Below are positions 38,865 through 51,207 of a stretch of 60,000 nucleotides of DNA, in pieces. The stretch's first letter is position 1; each line of letters begins with the position of its first letter. Origin of the DNA: Polytrichum commune. Lineage: Eukaryota; Streptophyta; Polytrichopsida; Polytrichales; Polytrichaceae. The DNA lies in NCBI GenBank assembly GCA_950295325.1, contig OX485808.1, positions 16,948,527-17,008,526 on the forward strand. The letters are read 5' to 3'. Made by a program: the position numbers and the translations under genes. The notes below the pieces were generated by a model that was not told the DNA's origin, ran no database searches, and saw only the letters and a program-made list of their open reading frames with translations.

Positions 38865-40043
38865 TAAGTATCATAAGTTAGTGGGGACAGTAAATGGAAT
38901 TACAAATGTTGGGTCCTCAAGTAAGCTTGTGATGTTTATTCCGAGAGTACATTGATTATCCCAATTAGTGCGCGTGGTGCTACAGTAGTTCCCGAAACAC
39001 ACACTATTTTGTCAAGTCCCAAAATTAGTGAGGGTTGAACTTTTTACAAAGTGACACTAATTCATGAATACATCCTCATACACCATACACTTCGAGAAAA
39101 ACAATGCGTGGTCTAAGATGCTTGTAGGTTGATACAAACAAACTATAAGCAACCACATGCTTGGCAATGAATAACACTAGGATGTATAGTGTCGGTGCTT
39201 TCAATGAATAGCGTTGTTATGAAAGTATTTTAAGGCATAGTCTCAAGATGAACAATACTACTTAGATCTTTTAGTGGCACAAATTTCATGGCATAAATAA
39301 TTTTAATATCACCTTCACTAATTTTCCACGCCCACTACTAGCCCTCCCTCACTAATTGGGATGATTAGTGTACTTAGTTTATAGCAAACAATTTGGGCCA
39401 CTAATGGCAATTGTCATGTTTTCAATTCAATGTGCAAGAGGAAAATAATATCGATTTGTCTATAGCCAATTCTCACGTGTTTGAAACTAGGGTCAACTTG
39501 TTGACCATTCTATAACCTAGGCATAGACCTCATAACATAATTGAGTATACTAGATTATGTATACTACACTAAATATGTAGTGTCATATGGCATTATATGT
39601 CACTATGGTAACTTTTGTAGTGACACTTCTCATGAATAAATTTACAAGTTTTGTCATCCCAACTTACATTTAGTTCATCCACATGCCATATATTGAAACA
39701 AAGTTTGGTATCTCTTGCATCCTAACAACACATGTAATGAAATATTGTCATGTGTGATTGGAGTTTGGATTTATCCAAAAAAAAAACTCTGTAAGTGACA
39801 TTAATTGAAACATTATAATTCTATAATGCCCAAAGAGAAATTACATGTAAATACAAATAATGTTAGGGTTGCATATAGTGTTTGTGACACTAAACAAGCG
39901 ATTTACCACTAGTATCGTGCAAAACAAATAGAATCGGTGACACCAAATATAATAGGTAGCGTAGTAACCACACTACTGTCAAGTGCCATGAAGTTACAAA
40001 TGTAGACGTTGTTGGCCATTATTGTAGCCTAGCACAATAAAAT
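38865..40043. repeat. Repeat-derived DNA, includes an empty-site paralogue of the LINE target
   Basis: About 38940-39390 matches the two flanks of the large LINE (up to 44621, and from 58172 to about 58560) read continuously, so it represents the same repeat without the insertion. No coding region was seen. Confidence 0.65.
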
Positions 40044-40353
40044 ACACTAAACATGACATTTAGTGTTTCATACACTAAATATGAACGCATACACTAACTA
40101 TCAATAACCCTATGAAAGTAAGTAACATCAAATGTAAACTCAAACACTAAATATCAACTATGGTAATATGTGGAAGTTACATGTTTGAATTTAGTGTTAG
40201 TAAGGATTTAGAAAACAAATAACAATGATAAAAGGAGAATTCTAGCACATCTCCTAACAATAAATGTCAAGGAATTGACAATTAAAGTTGAGGAGGGTAG
40301 GATGGTAACAACATTAAATATAAGAAAACACTTTAAAAAACCAAATTTAGTGT
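40044..40353 (-). mobile_element. Small MITE with palindromic ends, copy 2 (inverted)
   Basis: Reverse-complement copy of 40596-40916. The left end is the near-palindrome ACACTAAACATG...TTAGTGT and the right end is ATTTAGTGT. Both sides carry TA, consistent with TA target-site duplication. Confidence 0.75.
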
Positions 40354-40595
40354 AGCTAGCATCATGGTAAGTGACACTATTGCTCATGTGATGCCAAATA
40401 ACATAAATAGTATAGACAGCACAACCCTCGATTTAAATAGTGTAGATAGCACTACCTTCGCAATGTTGTGCATGTTTTCCCCTTCATTACAATGCATAGT
40501 CCTATTATGAAAACCGACGGATGAGATAACTTTTGGTGTCCAAGTGCTCTTTAAACAATACGGTATTCTTTAAATTGCAATCAATGCCTAATGCT

Positions 40596-40916
40596 ACACT
40601 AAATATGATATTTAGTGTTTGATTATATTTAAAGTTGTCACCACCCTACCTTGCTCAACACTAATTTTCAAGTCCTTGGCAACTAGTGTTAAAAGATATG
40701 CTAGAAGATATGTTGGAATTCTCCTTTTAACTTTCTTATTTTTGTTTTTCATATCCTTACTAACACTAAATTCAAACATGTCACATCCACATATTACCAT
40801 AGTTGATATTTAGTGTTTGAATTTACATTTAATGTTACTTACTTTTATAGGGTTATTGACATTTAGTGTATGTGTTTGTATTTAGTGTGTCAAACACTAA
40901 ATATCATATTTAGTGT
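40596..40916 (+). mobile_element. Small MITE with palindromic ends, copy 3
   Basis: About 320 bp, clear homologue of 18658-18968. Each end is itself a near-perfect 23-bp palindrome (ACACTAAATA-TATTTAGTGT type). Flanked by TA on both sides. Non-coding. The TA site suggests Tc1/mariner-type mobilisation, but the termini do not match a Stowaway consensus known to me. Confidence 0.75.
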
Positions 40917-43321
40917 AGTGGAATCGGGGTGGCCATGCGAGGTCCATTTACCATTATAACTTCCTATCTACCATCGTGGGTGGTCTTTTCTATTCCTAAC
41001 ACTAATATTCCATGCCAATGTCGCCAACTTTGCCTAGGTTGAAATAATGGTCAACGTGGGTGTAAATGCTAAAAGGTTCAACACATAATCACATTGCTTA
41101 AGATTTACCACAAAGAGAGTCTCATATTTACATTAAACCTAAGCTGAGTTCAAGGTGAAACGAGTACACTAAATATTGTATTTAGTGTCACCGATTCTAA
41201 GTGTCTTGCTCAGATACCAATTTTAAGCCATCCATGTAGTCTCACCAACACTAGATGGTAACCTATCTTTATTTGTCATTCCTTCAAACAAAAGTTGGGC
41301 ATAATAGATTTACAATGTTGCAATTATTGTCACTTACTAAGTGACTTGTCATCCAATTTTTAATCATCCATGACAATATTTCATCACAAGAATGTTAAGG
41401 TACAAAATATACCAAATTTTCATATCCATTTTTTTCGAGTAGTTGGCATGGGTTTCATTCAAATTTATAAATTTTCATGACAATATTTGTAAACATCTAT
41501 CATAAGAAGCGTCATTAGAAAAGTTACGTCAATCATATGACATACCATATGACACTAAATACAATGTTTAGTGTAGTCGCCCACATGTATCCAATGCCTA
41601 ACCTAAAGTAATGGTCAACACTTGTGTGTATTGCTTTGAGACTATTCACATACGTCGCCTTAAGGACACATGATGATGTCATGTGTCCTCTTCACTTCTT
41701 TTATTAATCCTAAATTTTGAGTGCATTTCAAGGTTTTCCTAGAACTCGTGCATAATTGTGGCTTGTTATCTTTCTATATCTTTTGGCAAAAATTGGGGGG
41801 GGGGGGGAAGACTCGGAGTCGAAAATTCTTGCTCACGTTTTTGCATACTGAGGCATTCTTGTTGGGATGTGCATCTTTAATTACGTAACTTGAGGGGCTC
41901 ATGTGGGACTTCTCCTTGGAGACCGGGCTATCGCATTTTGTGTTTTCAAATGTCATGACTTGGCCACCACGACATTGGGACATAATTTTGGTCCATGGCA
42001 CACGGTCACCAAACTTTGTTAGATCTTCTCCAATTTTGTTGGAATGGTGGTTATTGTCTGCCCACATTTTGGCTACAAAGTTGGTTTCTACGTGTGAGTG
42101 GCAGATCCAAAGAAATATGGATGACAGTGAGCTCCAATGTCTTCGACATCAAGGATGGTATGAAAATATGAAGTTCATTGAAATGCACTCTAGAGCAATA
42201 ATGAGTTAACCCTTAATCAATGTTAACACTCAACTTTTAGTAATTGTCAGCCTGTAACCCTTAGTTAAACAAATAACTTAGTTGATCCTAACCCTTACAC
42301 CTAGGTCAATGTTAACCCTTACCCCTTAAAACCAAAAATATAATACACTTGCATATCGTTTGTTTGTTACAATATATTAGGGTTCGAGTGGTATGCATCA
42401 CGGTGCTTTGACCACTTCAGCATGTACATTCACTTCTAAATAGCAATTGCAGGTGCATCATCAAAGAGGTTGTTGAGAGTCAACAATATTGGGAGGCTAA
42501 AAAAATGAAGCAGTTGAATGTAAACATCGGGGGCCAAAAATTGACACACTGAACAAAGGGCAAGGTGTGTGTGTGTGTGTGTTGGGGGGAAGTCAATATG
42601 TTGCATGCATATGATCTTATTGAATCTCAGTTACTCTTCAATTTCACTTGCTTTGTAACTTTCATAAAGCCTTATATGGTCAATCTAATCTCACTTATTC
42701 AATGTAACCACTAGGGGGATTCTCACTAGTATGTGGAATAGGGTGAGCTTATTACTTGCTTACATGATTGCTATTTTTACTAATAACATATTTAGTGTTG
42801 AAAGTGTTTTTACAGATTGTATTTTTATTGAATGGGACCACATGGACTTGACACATGACTTCTTTTCACAATACATGCACAAATGCATGGCTTTTAAGGA
42901 CTAGCTCATGGTTTGACACTTACTCAATACCAACTCCAAGTTCAATACTTCCAATTTTTATTGAGACATTATTATTTGAAACATTCAATTTCTACATTGT
43001 CTAGTGTGGAAAGTGGCAAATGTATAAGCAAAAATCACAAAAACATGTAAAGCACACCTGCAAATAAGAATATTGAAACCATGTACACAGTGAGTTTTCT
43101 TGTACTTTGCACTTGATTTACATGGACATGACACATTGACACAAACTCATGAGATCGCTCAAACTGTGTTGGATGCAAAGGCCTCTAGAGAACCTTAAGG
43201 AGAATGCCTATGCAACTGTTGCATGCATCTACTTCTGAGCCGGCCAAGCAGAGATGTAGTGGTTTGGGGGAGGGGGAGGTGAGCATGCAACCGTTGACCT
43301 TGAGGAAATGGATGCCAAAGC
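40917..43321. other. No gene recognised; solitary palindromes and simple repeats
   Basis: Single 23-bp TTTAGTGT-type palindromes stand at 41166-41188 and 41552-41574, without the rest of the MITE. A run of 13 G lies at 41795-41807 and a GT run at 42564-42582. Open frames here are short and unconvincing. Confidence 0.45.
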
Positions 43322-43590
43322 TACCGTAACACAATAGCTGGTTCGTCCCCTGGCGAACGAATATTTATTTATTTTGAAAAAATAAGGTTCGCCTCTCAAA
43401 AAACTGAATTTCTCAATTTTCATTTTTAGCAAAAAAATCAGTAAAAATGACCTTAAATGGCTTAGAAACACCAAAAGATTGCAAAAATTAATTAATTATA
43501 TTTTCATTTTTATGTCTTCATAATTTCATAATTTTTACGTTTTTTATTTTTAGAATTGTTTTTGAACGAACCAGCTATGGTACTACGGTA
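43322..43590. mobile_element. MITE with TA flanks
   Basis: A 269-bp element with inverted termini reading ATAGCTGGTTCGT inside TACCGTA ends; the 25-bp termini match with a few differences. TA is present at both edges. Strongly AT-rich interior, non-coding. Likely a Tc1/mariner-type (Stowaway-like) MITE. Confidence 0.6.
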
Positions 43591-44609
43591 TATTGTCCCA
43601 TGGAGGAGTAGATTTTAAGCCTCTATGTATTTTGTGGCTTGTGGTTTTGCCTAGTTTTCATAGTGTTACAAGGTGCTTGTTGGCATGGTGTGCACGCTAT
43701 TACATCATGGAACTATATTGAATTATGAGACTTAATCTTGTCAATTGGCACATTAGAATCAAACTTAATGGATGAGGTCATGTAGGAAGGATAAGATCCA
43801 ATTATAATGAATATCAACTCAATGACATTGAACATACATAAGAACATAAAAACAAAATTTATTTTTATTGAAAAATTAATTGGCAATCATATCGCCGGAA
43901 CAAGGACATGCATAATCAAACCATTGATTTCATAAAGGATGATGGATTGGATGCCACAAATACCAGTTCCACATGAAGGAAGCCCATAGTCTAAGGGCTT
44001 TAAGGGAATGTCCATGCCATGAGAATGATACAAATGAATCCAACCTTGCAAGGGGAGGGGGTGTTTTGCAAACATGCATAGAATATAAATGTCCTAATTA
44101 TATCGTACCCTCGAATGGCCAACACAACAGTGGAGCAGGTGTGTTGAATGTTAGCGTGGTGGACTACCAGACCAAAAACTAATGCCCAAGTGTCGCAATC
44201 ACACATGACATCAATTAAAAAAAATGCGTCATTAACACACGGATGTGCCTCTCACTAGAAAGCATGTCATTAACTAACTAACCCAAAGAGGCCAAACTAA
44301 AATAAAATAATGTGGATTTGAGGTTGGACCGTCCATGAAATAGATAGGACTATATGACACACATGGGACACACGGCTAGATGCTAACCACTGGAGGATTG
44401 CATCTTCAACTCATGCGATTTAAAGTGGCCTCCACATCAAAGCATTGCGGATGAAATGAAGGACGAACTCACAAAATTGGTCCATGTGCAAGGGGGTGGA
44501 GCCTAACCAAAGTCTGTAGGACGACCTTGTGAGAAAACAATCTACAACACTTGCAAAAATGAAAGTTTACAACTATGACGATTATCCCATTCAGTGTGTG
44601 TGGTAATAA
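43591..44609. other. No gene recognised
   Basis: The last part, up to the LINE, belongs to the repeat into which the LINE inserted. No coding region was recognised. Confidence 0.4.
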
Positions 44610-44621
44610 TTCTTGAAATAC
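44610..44621. repeat. Left target-site duplication of the LINE
   Basis: The 12-bp TTCTTGAAATAC is found immediately 5' of the element and again at 58160-58171, immediately 3' of it. Confidence 0.85.
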
Positions 44622-44637
44622 GATCAACGAGAGCGAG

Positions 44638-44964
44638 ATGGCTCTGGCGGAGCACCACGGAGCAGGCAAGAAGGAGACGACGGCGACGGCGACGCCGAAC
44701 TCAACAGATCGACACACCCAAACTTCGGCAACAAACTTAGTGCGTAACCCAACACATCAGATCTCAAATGTAGTAGGTGTCTTGAAGACACTAGGAGCAA
44801 AGAAGGAGGCGAACCGACTGTTAGTTACAGATGAAGACACGCCGCAAATCGGACACGCAAAGAAGGAGAAACGCCGCAGATCGGACAAACAAGCCTGCGG
44901 CACCGAATCAGGACCGCCAAGAGGAGCAACCGCCCATCTACATCCCCCCCCCGCACACCAGTAA
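44638..44964 (+). pseudogene. LINE first open frame (ORF0-like)
   Basis: The first ATG of the element (16 bp from its 5' end) opens a 108-codon lysine/threonine-rich frame (MALAEHHGAGKKETTATATP...). It overlaps the start of the next frame at 44831, which continues basic, charged sequence. It may be the original N-terminus of ORF1, separated by a frameshift, or a short upstream frame. No domain was recognised. Confidence 0.4.
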
Positions 44965-47123
44965 CTTGAAGACAGAGAACCCCCAACTGCCACCCAAGAG
45001 CCAGGGGAGAGAAGAGCAACAAACGGCCACAAAACACCATCATCGCGAAGCTGGATCTCGAGAAGAGCAAAGAAGAAGTGCAGATCCAGATCTAGAAGAG
45101 GAAGAGGAAGAAGAAGCATGGACACAAGCATACATCACCAACTCAAGGACCTCCTTCATATTCATAGCATGGGTGCTTATAAGCACCTTCCTCTTGTGTG
45201 TCTACACACACCACAATGCTCACCCACCAAAGCTACCCCCATCAAAGTACCCACCAAGATCCTACCCACCACTATCACTACCAAAAAACTACCCATCAAG
45301 TGGCCACTCCTCCTCCCGAAAGCACACAAGAACTACACAAAAATACCACAAACTAAACTACCACTCCGTACTCTCAAACAAGACAAACCAACTCCTAAAT
45401 CTCCACCAAGAGTTGCCTCCAAGATTGATAAGTGCTCCACGCGCACCATGGCCGCCACCACCACCCACACAACACCACACCACACACACAAGGGTAAACA
45501 AAACCACTTGCACTCACCACATGCACACTTACACCAAAAAACACCAAAATACAAAAAACATACTATCTATAATCTTACCTCCTAAAAAACCACAATGCCG
45601 CTCCAAGCTCCTTCGCACACGAACACTCCAACAAACCCCCTGTCAAAACCCCACCTCAACACACACAAGACACCCACACAACGCCAAGGCGCACACCTCA
45701 CTTGATCTAAAACCCACCCACAAAACCCAAACCCTACCCCACTCAAAACACATCAAACTCCAAAATGAGCACACTCCAGCTAGTCACACAAATGACAAAC
45801 CTGCCATACAACCCACCCACAACCTCTATATTAAGAAAATCTCACACAATCAAATCTGGCAACAACCTCAGAATGCCACTACTCCCAAAATCTACCTCAC
45901 AAGACAACTAAGAAGAGCAGAGCGCCGCCGAATCACCCAAATCCTACAAACCACCATCCCACACAGCCACCCACAATCACATAACCCCTCACGCCCTCAA
46001 ATACCCCCTCCACACACTCACATCCTCATCCCACTCTCCCTCCTCCCCTCATACTCCAGCATGACCACTAGTCACAAAGCCCTCTCCAATCACACTCAGA
46101 CCCAGAAGACCCCAGGTGCACTCAATCCCAAACTCGCCCACAGACGCAGAGGCGCAAGCAGCTTGAAAATGCAGGGCTCCGGAGACAAAGCGGCCTGGCA
46201 GCAGGAGGCAGGAGCGACGGTGAGAGTCGGAATGGGAGCGGGAGCGACAGTGGGAGTCGGAATGGGAGCGGGAGCGACAGTGGGAGTCGGAGTGGGAGCG
46301 GGAGCGGCAGGCGACTCAAGACACAGAAGCGGGAGCGGGAGTGAGGGACCGGCAGGTGAGGGCCCCCCCAGGCACCGAAGCGGGAGCGGCACAAACAACG
46401 GCCACACCAACGGTCGAGAAGGGGTCGGAGCCGGCTCAAAGGCCGAGGTAAGAGGCAGCAACAAAGTCGGGAGCACCAGCAACCAACCCAAGAGCGGAAC
46501 CAGCACCAGGAGCGCCAGCAGAAGGAGAGCCCTCATCCAACACTACAGTGATGAAGACGAAGAAAACACCGCTCCTCCACCCAGCCAATCACTCCCATTT
46601 AAAGTGCAGACCACTCCATATCATGATGTCGATATCGACATGCAACTCGAAAACGTCTCCCCCGAGCATGGAGGGAGCTCCCTTCAAATTTCCACATCGC
46701 ACGATGAGTATTTGGCCATCCCCAACCAAGCCGCCATAGCGTTAGATCGACTAGACACCATAAATCTCGCCGAAGCCACACCGCCCCCACACACGCACAC
46801 AAGCTCTAGGAAGGAGACCGCGAATGACACCCAAAGCGCCAAACGGAGAAGGAGTGAAGTAGGAGGACAAGCACTCAAGCCCGGCCCAAACCATCCTCAA
46901 CGCACGGGAACCAAGGAAGATGTCCCAAGCATTGACATCGTCTCACAAATGTGGCTAGGTTTCTCAATACACGAAGCCATCGCTACACAAAGAGGTATGG
47001 GGATCATCCATGAGCATCGTACCAATGATGAATTTACGAAAATAGGAACCCCTTCAAGAGAGGTCATAGATTTCAAAATGCTCCGACGGGCATTCCCGAG
47101 AGTACCACAACTTTGCTACACCC
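44831..47123 (+). pseudogene. LINE ORF1, N-terminal low-complexity part
   Basis: Open frame of more than 760 codons up to the DNA-transposon insertion. It begins with charged sequence (acidic run EEEEEEE near residue 90), then a single hydrophobic segment TSFIFIAWVLISTFLLCVYT (about 107-126), then a long P/H/T/K-rich region, then a G-rich section made by a 30-nt tandem repeat (46214-46303; GAGATVGVGM units), then a basic SR-like section and a more ordered C-terminal part (SIDIVSQMWLGFSIHEA). ORF1 proteins of LINEs bind RNA; the basic character fits, but the membrane-like segment is unexpected. No known domain was identified in this part. Confidence 0.55.
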
Positions 47124-48575
47124 TAACCTTGATAATGTCACACCCTCCGTTTCACCAAAAAGTGTGATATAAACAAGGTGTGACATACTTGATAATGTCA
47201 CATTTTGTGCATAATGTGATATTATCAAAAAATATGTAGAAAATCAAAATATAATTACAATTTTAAAAAAAATAACAAATACGAGACTTCAATGTTTTTG
47301 AATGTAAAATCTAATTCAAAATTGTGAATAACAACAAGAGCACATCATAATGTGTCATTGAGATCAGGTAAAGACCTCTCACTAGAGACAAAGAAGCTTT
47401 TAATGTCACATTGTTTTGTTGATGTTAAATGTGCAACACCAATTCTAATGAGTTTGTCATGGATTTTTTCCATTTCTAACAACTCATGAGTGTTGAAAAT
47501 CTGAGAACCTTGGCTAGCCATAAAATTCAAAACATCTTTAGCATATTTTTGTGCATCGCTTAGCTTCACTACTTTAGACTACTCATCACTGCTATCAACA
47601 ATCAATGGGTCCACTTCCATGGAATCAAGAACTTGTTCGCCATCTTGCACTAATTGCACAAGCTCCTCAGTAGAATATTCCACCTCAAAATCATCTTCAC
47701 CTTCCATGTTTATGTACTCCAAAGGACAAAGCTTTTCTACAGGCTTGCCTTCAACATCCAAACCCAAATTTAATGCGGCGATGAGTCTACCCAATTCCAA
47801 AGTTGCTTCCTCCATTTTGGACTTCATACGTTCATCAAGATTGTTTAAATCTGCATTCCACTCTGCAGGCAATATGGCGGACTTTCTCCAACAATTTCTA
47901 ATGGTTTGATCATCTAATTCATGCCATGCCGCCACACACCATAGCATAGCTTGAAATACATCAACATTCAATTTCCCCAAATCTTCATTTGAGTTGTTAT
48001 CAATTTGTTGCAAAGTCCAGGCAACAAGCTTGCGCTTATAACACATTTTGAATGCTGCAATCACTCCTTGATCCAAAGGCTGAACAACTGAAGTCACATT
48101 TGGTGGAAGGAACAAGATAGTGATATGGAAGAGTACAAAAGCATTAAACCCATCTAAATCAGTAGGAAGTGTATTTGTGTGTTTGTGAACTTCCACCTTT
48201 GGCCTCAACTTACAGACAACTGCGAGTATGTAGAATTGAGCATTTGGACTCCGAAACACGTACCAAATTTGAAATTACACAAGGCATCCCACTATGCCGA
48301 AAGCATTGAATGAGAGCTCATTCAATGACCCCCAATATGCTTTGCTTTAGCCCATGCTCACCCATGAATAATAATATCGAACCCATGCCCACCCATACAA
48401 TCCATCCATACTTGATATTATCACATTTACACTACGGATTTTGAAAAAAAATAGTGACATTATCAAGGGTGATAGGGATAATAACGAGGGAGTTTTACAC
48501 TATGAAAATCGGTTTCAAACTTTTAGGTGACAATATCAAGGTGTTCTATTAACAAGGGTGACATTATCAAGGTTA
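47124..48575 (-). mobile_element. Pogo/Tigger-like DNA transposon inside the LINE
   Basis: Flanked by TA (47124-47125 and 48574-48575) with perfect 16-bp inverted termini ACCTTGATAATGTCAC. The same CTTGATAATGTCAC motif recurs inside both ends (near 47170 and 48458-48475, for example), suggesting subterminal transposase-binding sites. It carries only the C-terminal part of a transposase on the minus strand and is therefore an internally deleted derivative. It is inserted in ORF1 of the LINE, so it is younger than that LINE copy. Confidence 0.85.
47345..48259 (-). pseudogene. DDE_1 (Tigger/jerky-type) transposase remnant
   Basis: The minus-strand frame 48259-47579 encodes FLPPNVTSVVQPLDQGVI, the signature stretch around the end of the DDE catalytic domain of pogo/Tigger transposases, followed by a C-terminal acidic region. 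After one in-frame TAG (47581-47579) the same frame continues at 47569-47345 with KLSDAQKYAKDVLNFM and KQCDIKSFF, resembling the C-terminal tail of Tigger proteins. The CENP-B-type DNA-binding domain and the first catalytic aspartates are missing. Non-functional. Confidence 0.8.
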
Positions 48576-49579
48576 GATTGTACCCCAATGAGCGCCCGGA
48601 CGCGGTCCCCGGACACCACCTCCACTTCACGCAAATTCCAAGACAAGAGAGGGTCGACCCCACCACCGGCCTATCCGAAGGCTTCCACGTCACTATTCGT
48701 TTTGACTATGGATTCAAGAGCATGAATAAGCAAGTGGCAAGAGGAGCATGCCTTGAAAGACTTCGGTTAATGGACATCCCCCTCGGCTCAACATACTCCA
48801 ACCCAATCGACATCGGCATCAACGCCGTCACCAAGAATTGGGCGGGATTCATTAAGGTACACCTCAAAAACCCACAAAAAGATGGTATGGCACTCCTTAG
48901 AGGCCATAGAGCATTTGTCATGGAAATGGAGGATGGTGAGAGGGTTATAGGAAAGGTAGAAAAGGGGTATGAGCTAGCCACTAAGGCCCGTAACCTTCGG
49001 TTACACCTCAAGGGTGAGACCCTCCGACACGAACATGCTTGCACCATCTTCGAATCACTAGTTCAAGAAAGCTACTACTCCGGTCACCAACATGAGTTTA
49101 TGGGCTTTACCAAACCCGAACTAGATAAGAATTCTGCTTTTCTTACTCTTACCACGGAAGAGGCTAGGGATGTAGTTCTTAAGGATGGACTCACCTACAA
49201 CAATGAGAGGCTACAAGTGAGCATCACCCGCGACCGAGGCGTCGGCAACCCATCGGAACTTCGCATTAGCACGACCCTTGTCGCTAATAACCTCCCCCAA
49301 CGTGAGACACAAGCCGCGATCACAACGGCCATCAAGCAAATTTTTGGAGCGGACAACATCGTGGGCATTAGCTTCGGCAACACCAACCAAGGCACCACCA
49401 ACAAACAAGCGGGTTGGTGTCACATACAATGTCTTAATGCCGCAGTCTACACCGAATGGCTCCACAAGTCTACCTACATCCTTGGACGCCGCATCGACTT
49501 CATCCCACACCGCGGAAGTATCGACGGAACGGACCCCAACAAAACGGCGATCCGTCTAGCCCAAGCTCCCGTCTGAGAA
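48576..49579 (+). pseudogene. LINE ORF1, RRM-like part
   Basis: About 330 codons of well-ordered sequence after the transposon insertion. The last section has the alternating pattern of an RRM-like fold: STTLVANNLPQ as an RNP2-like strand, a helix QAAITTAIKQIFG, and KQAGWCHIQCLN as an RNP1-like strand, then ILGRRIDFIPHR. RRM-type ORF1 proteins are common in LINEs and act as RNA-binding chaperones. A TGA at 49577 ends the frame, but sequence like EAITDKIQAMG follows in the same frame and coiled-coil-like sequence (MKEFEEKLDEKFGSL) continues at 49660 in another, so ORF1 originally ran further. Confidence 0.65.
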
Positions 49580-50703
49580 GCCATCACGGACAAAATACAA
49601 GCCATGGGTAACGCCACCAACACCAACCCACTCCTCACCGAAAAGTACCTCACAAAACCATGAAGGAGTTCGAAGAGAAGCTCGACGAAAAGTTCGGCTC
49701 GCTCATTACCACGATAAACCACCACACGGATCGGAGGCACGAGACAACCACAACAACCATCACCAACCACACCACCAACCTCCACGCACTCTTAGGGACG
49801 ATAGCCCAAGAATTCCAACAATCTAACATTCGCATGCAAGGCATCATCCACAGTCTCTCCACCACCGCACCGGAAATATTACATAGGACCGCCCCGCTAC
49901 CACCACCACATGGACTTCACACGACCGCCCCCCCCATTACCACTTCAAGCCCCCCCCAGGCTTCCAAAATAACCCACAAATGTACCATCAAGGACCCCAC
50001 AACCTTAATGGATAGTGCCCATATAGAAAATCATAAATGGCTTCCCTACTTTATTTGTTATGTATTGTTGTTTTTTTATAATAAAGAGTTCAAACTATTG
50101 TTCATATCCCAAGGATGTCTCTATATTATGTACATTATCTCATCTCACCCACATACCACAAAACATAAAACCACACTAATACCACACTACAAACCCTCCA
50201 AACATACCCACATTAACCCCCAACACTTAAAACCCCACAAATCTACACACAAGACACCCCAAACTAAGCCACCAAACCCTCACCTCAACTCCCAATATCG
50301 TCCAAGAAAAAGACTAATACTCAACATCATAATCCTACTATGGCTAAATCACCCCCCCATCACTAACCAAACACACCCTAAATCCACAATAAATCCACAA
50401 ACACTACCCACACCCTATAAGCACACCCCACACACATTCAAACCATATAGCCACACACATAACATATATGTCACATCCACATACAAAAGGAATCTAATAC
50501 CACACCAAAAAATCACCACAACTCCTATAGACCCCCCAATACCCACACCACCACACCCCCCGCAACAACCACAATTCCAATACCCAAAACATATAGGCAT
50601 ACACCACACCACCATATACATCACATTCTACACAACCAAACACCCACACTACAAACATCCAACCATACACAAACTAACTGCATACATTAGAGACTTACAC
50701 GCA

Positions 50704-50745
50704 CTAATACTTCTTAGCGGTGACATACAACCTAACCCCGGACCA
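50704..50745 (+). other. 2A-like motif 1
   Basis: Encodes LILLSGDIQPNPGP. The 2A core is D-x-E-x-N-P-G-P, where peptide-bond formation is skipped between Gly and the last Pro. Here Glu is Gln. The upstream hydrophobic LILLSG matches the usual 2A context. Skipping is inferred, not shown. Confidence 0.75.
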
Positions 50746-51165
50746 ATCTCACACATTACCAAAAACCTCCCCCAAGAGTACACACAAATACAAGGACATT
50801 TTTTCATACCCAACTTTATGTATTGGTTCTTCTATTATTGCTATAATAAAGAGCATACGCTCAACATTTGGCAAACTTGGACACACCCCCTACACATCCA
50901 CACTACATACCAACAAACACCTCACCAAACTAACAACACAACCCAAAAAGATACAATATACCACACGAAAACTCCAAAGTCCCCACACCAAACAAGAAAA
51001 ACTATAACCTTAAGTATTATAACTACAATAATAATACCAAGATACACCACCGCTATCCTTCAAATAAACCCCGTTCATACGAACAACTCACACCAACATC
51101 AACACACCCATAACAAACACCCATCCTTATACAAACTAACCAAATATATTATAGACCTCCAAGTC

Positions 51166-51207
51166 CTCATACTCCTTAGCGGCGACATACATCCTAACCC
51201 CGGACCA
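51166..51207 (+). other. 2A-like motif 2
   Basis: Encodes LILLSGDIHPNPGP, 462 bp after the first motif and in the same frame. The Glu of the consensus is His. The surrounding 15-20 residues on each side are homologous to those of motif 1. Confidence 0.75.

Noticed and set aside
41795-41807. G-run as a regulatory G-quadruplex
   Set aside because: A single homopolymer run without separate G-tracts or a nearby gene gives no support.
42205-42330. Interstitial telomere-like repeats (AACCCTTA units)
   Set aside because: The units are irregular and few, and do not match the plant telomere repeat in tandem.
46096-46536. Minus-strand leucine/proline-rich frame in the LINE
   Set aside because: It is the antisense shadow of the G-rich tandem repeat in ORF1; no domain and no independent support.
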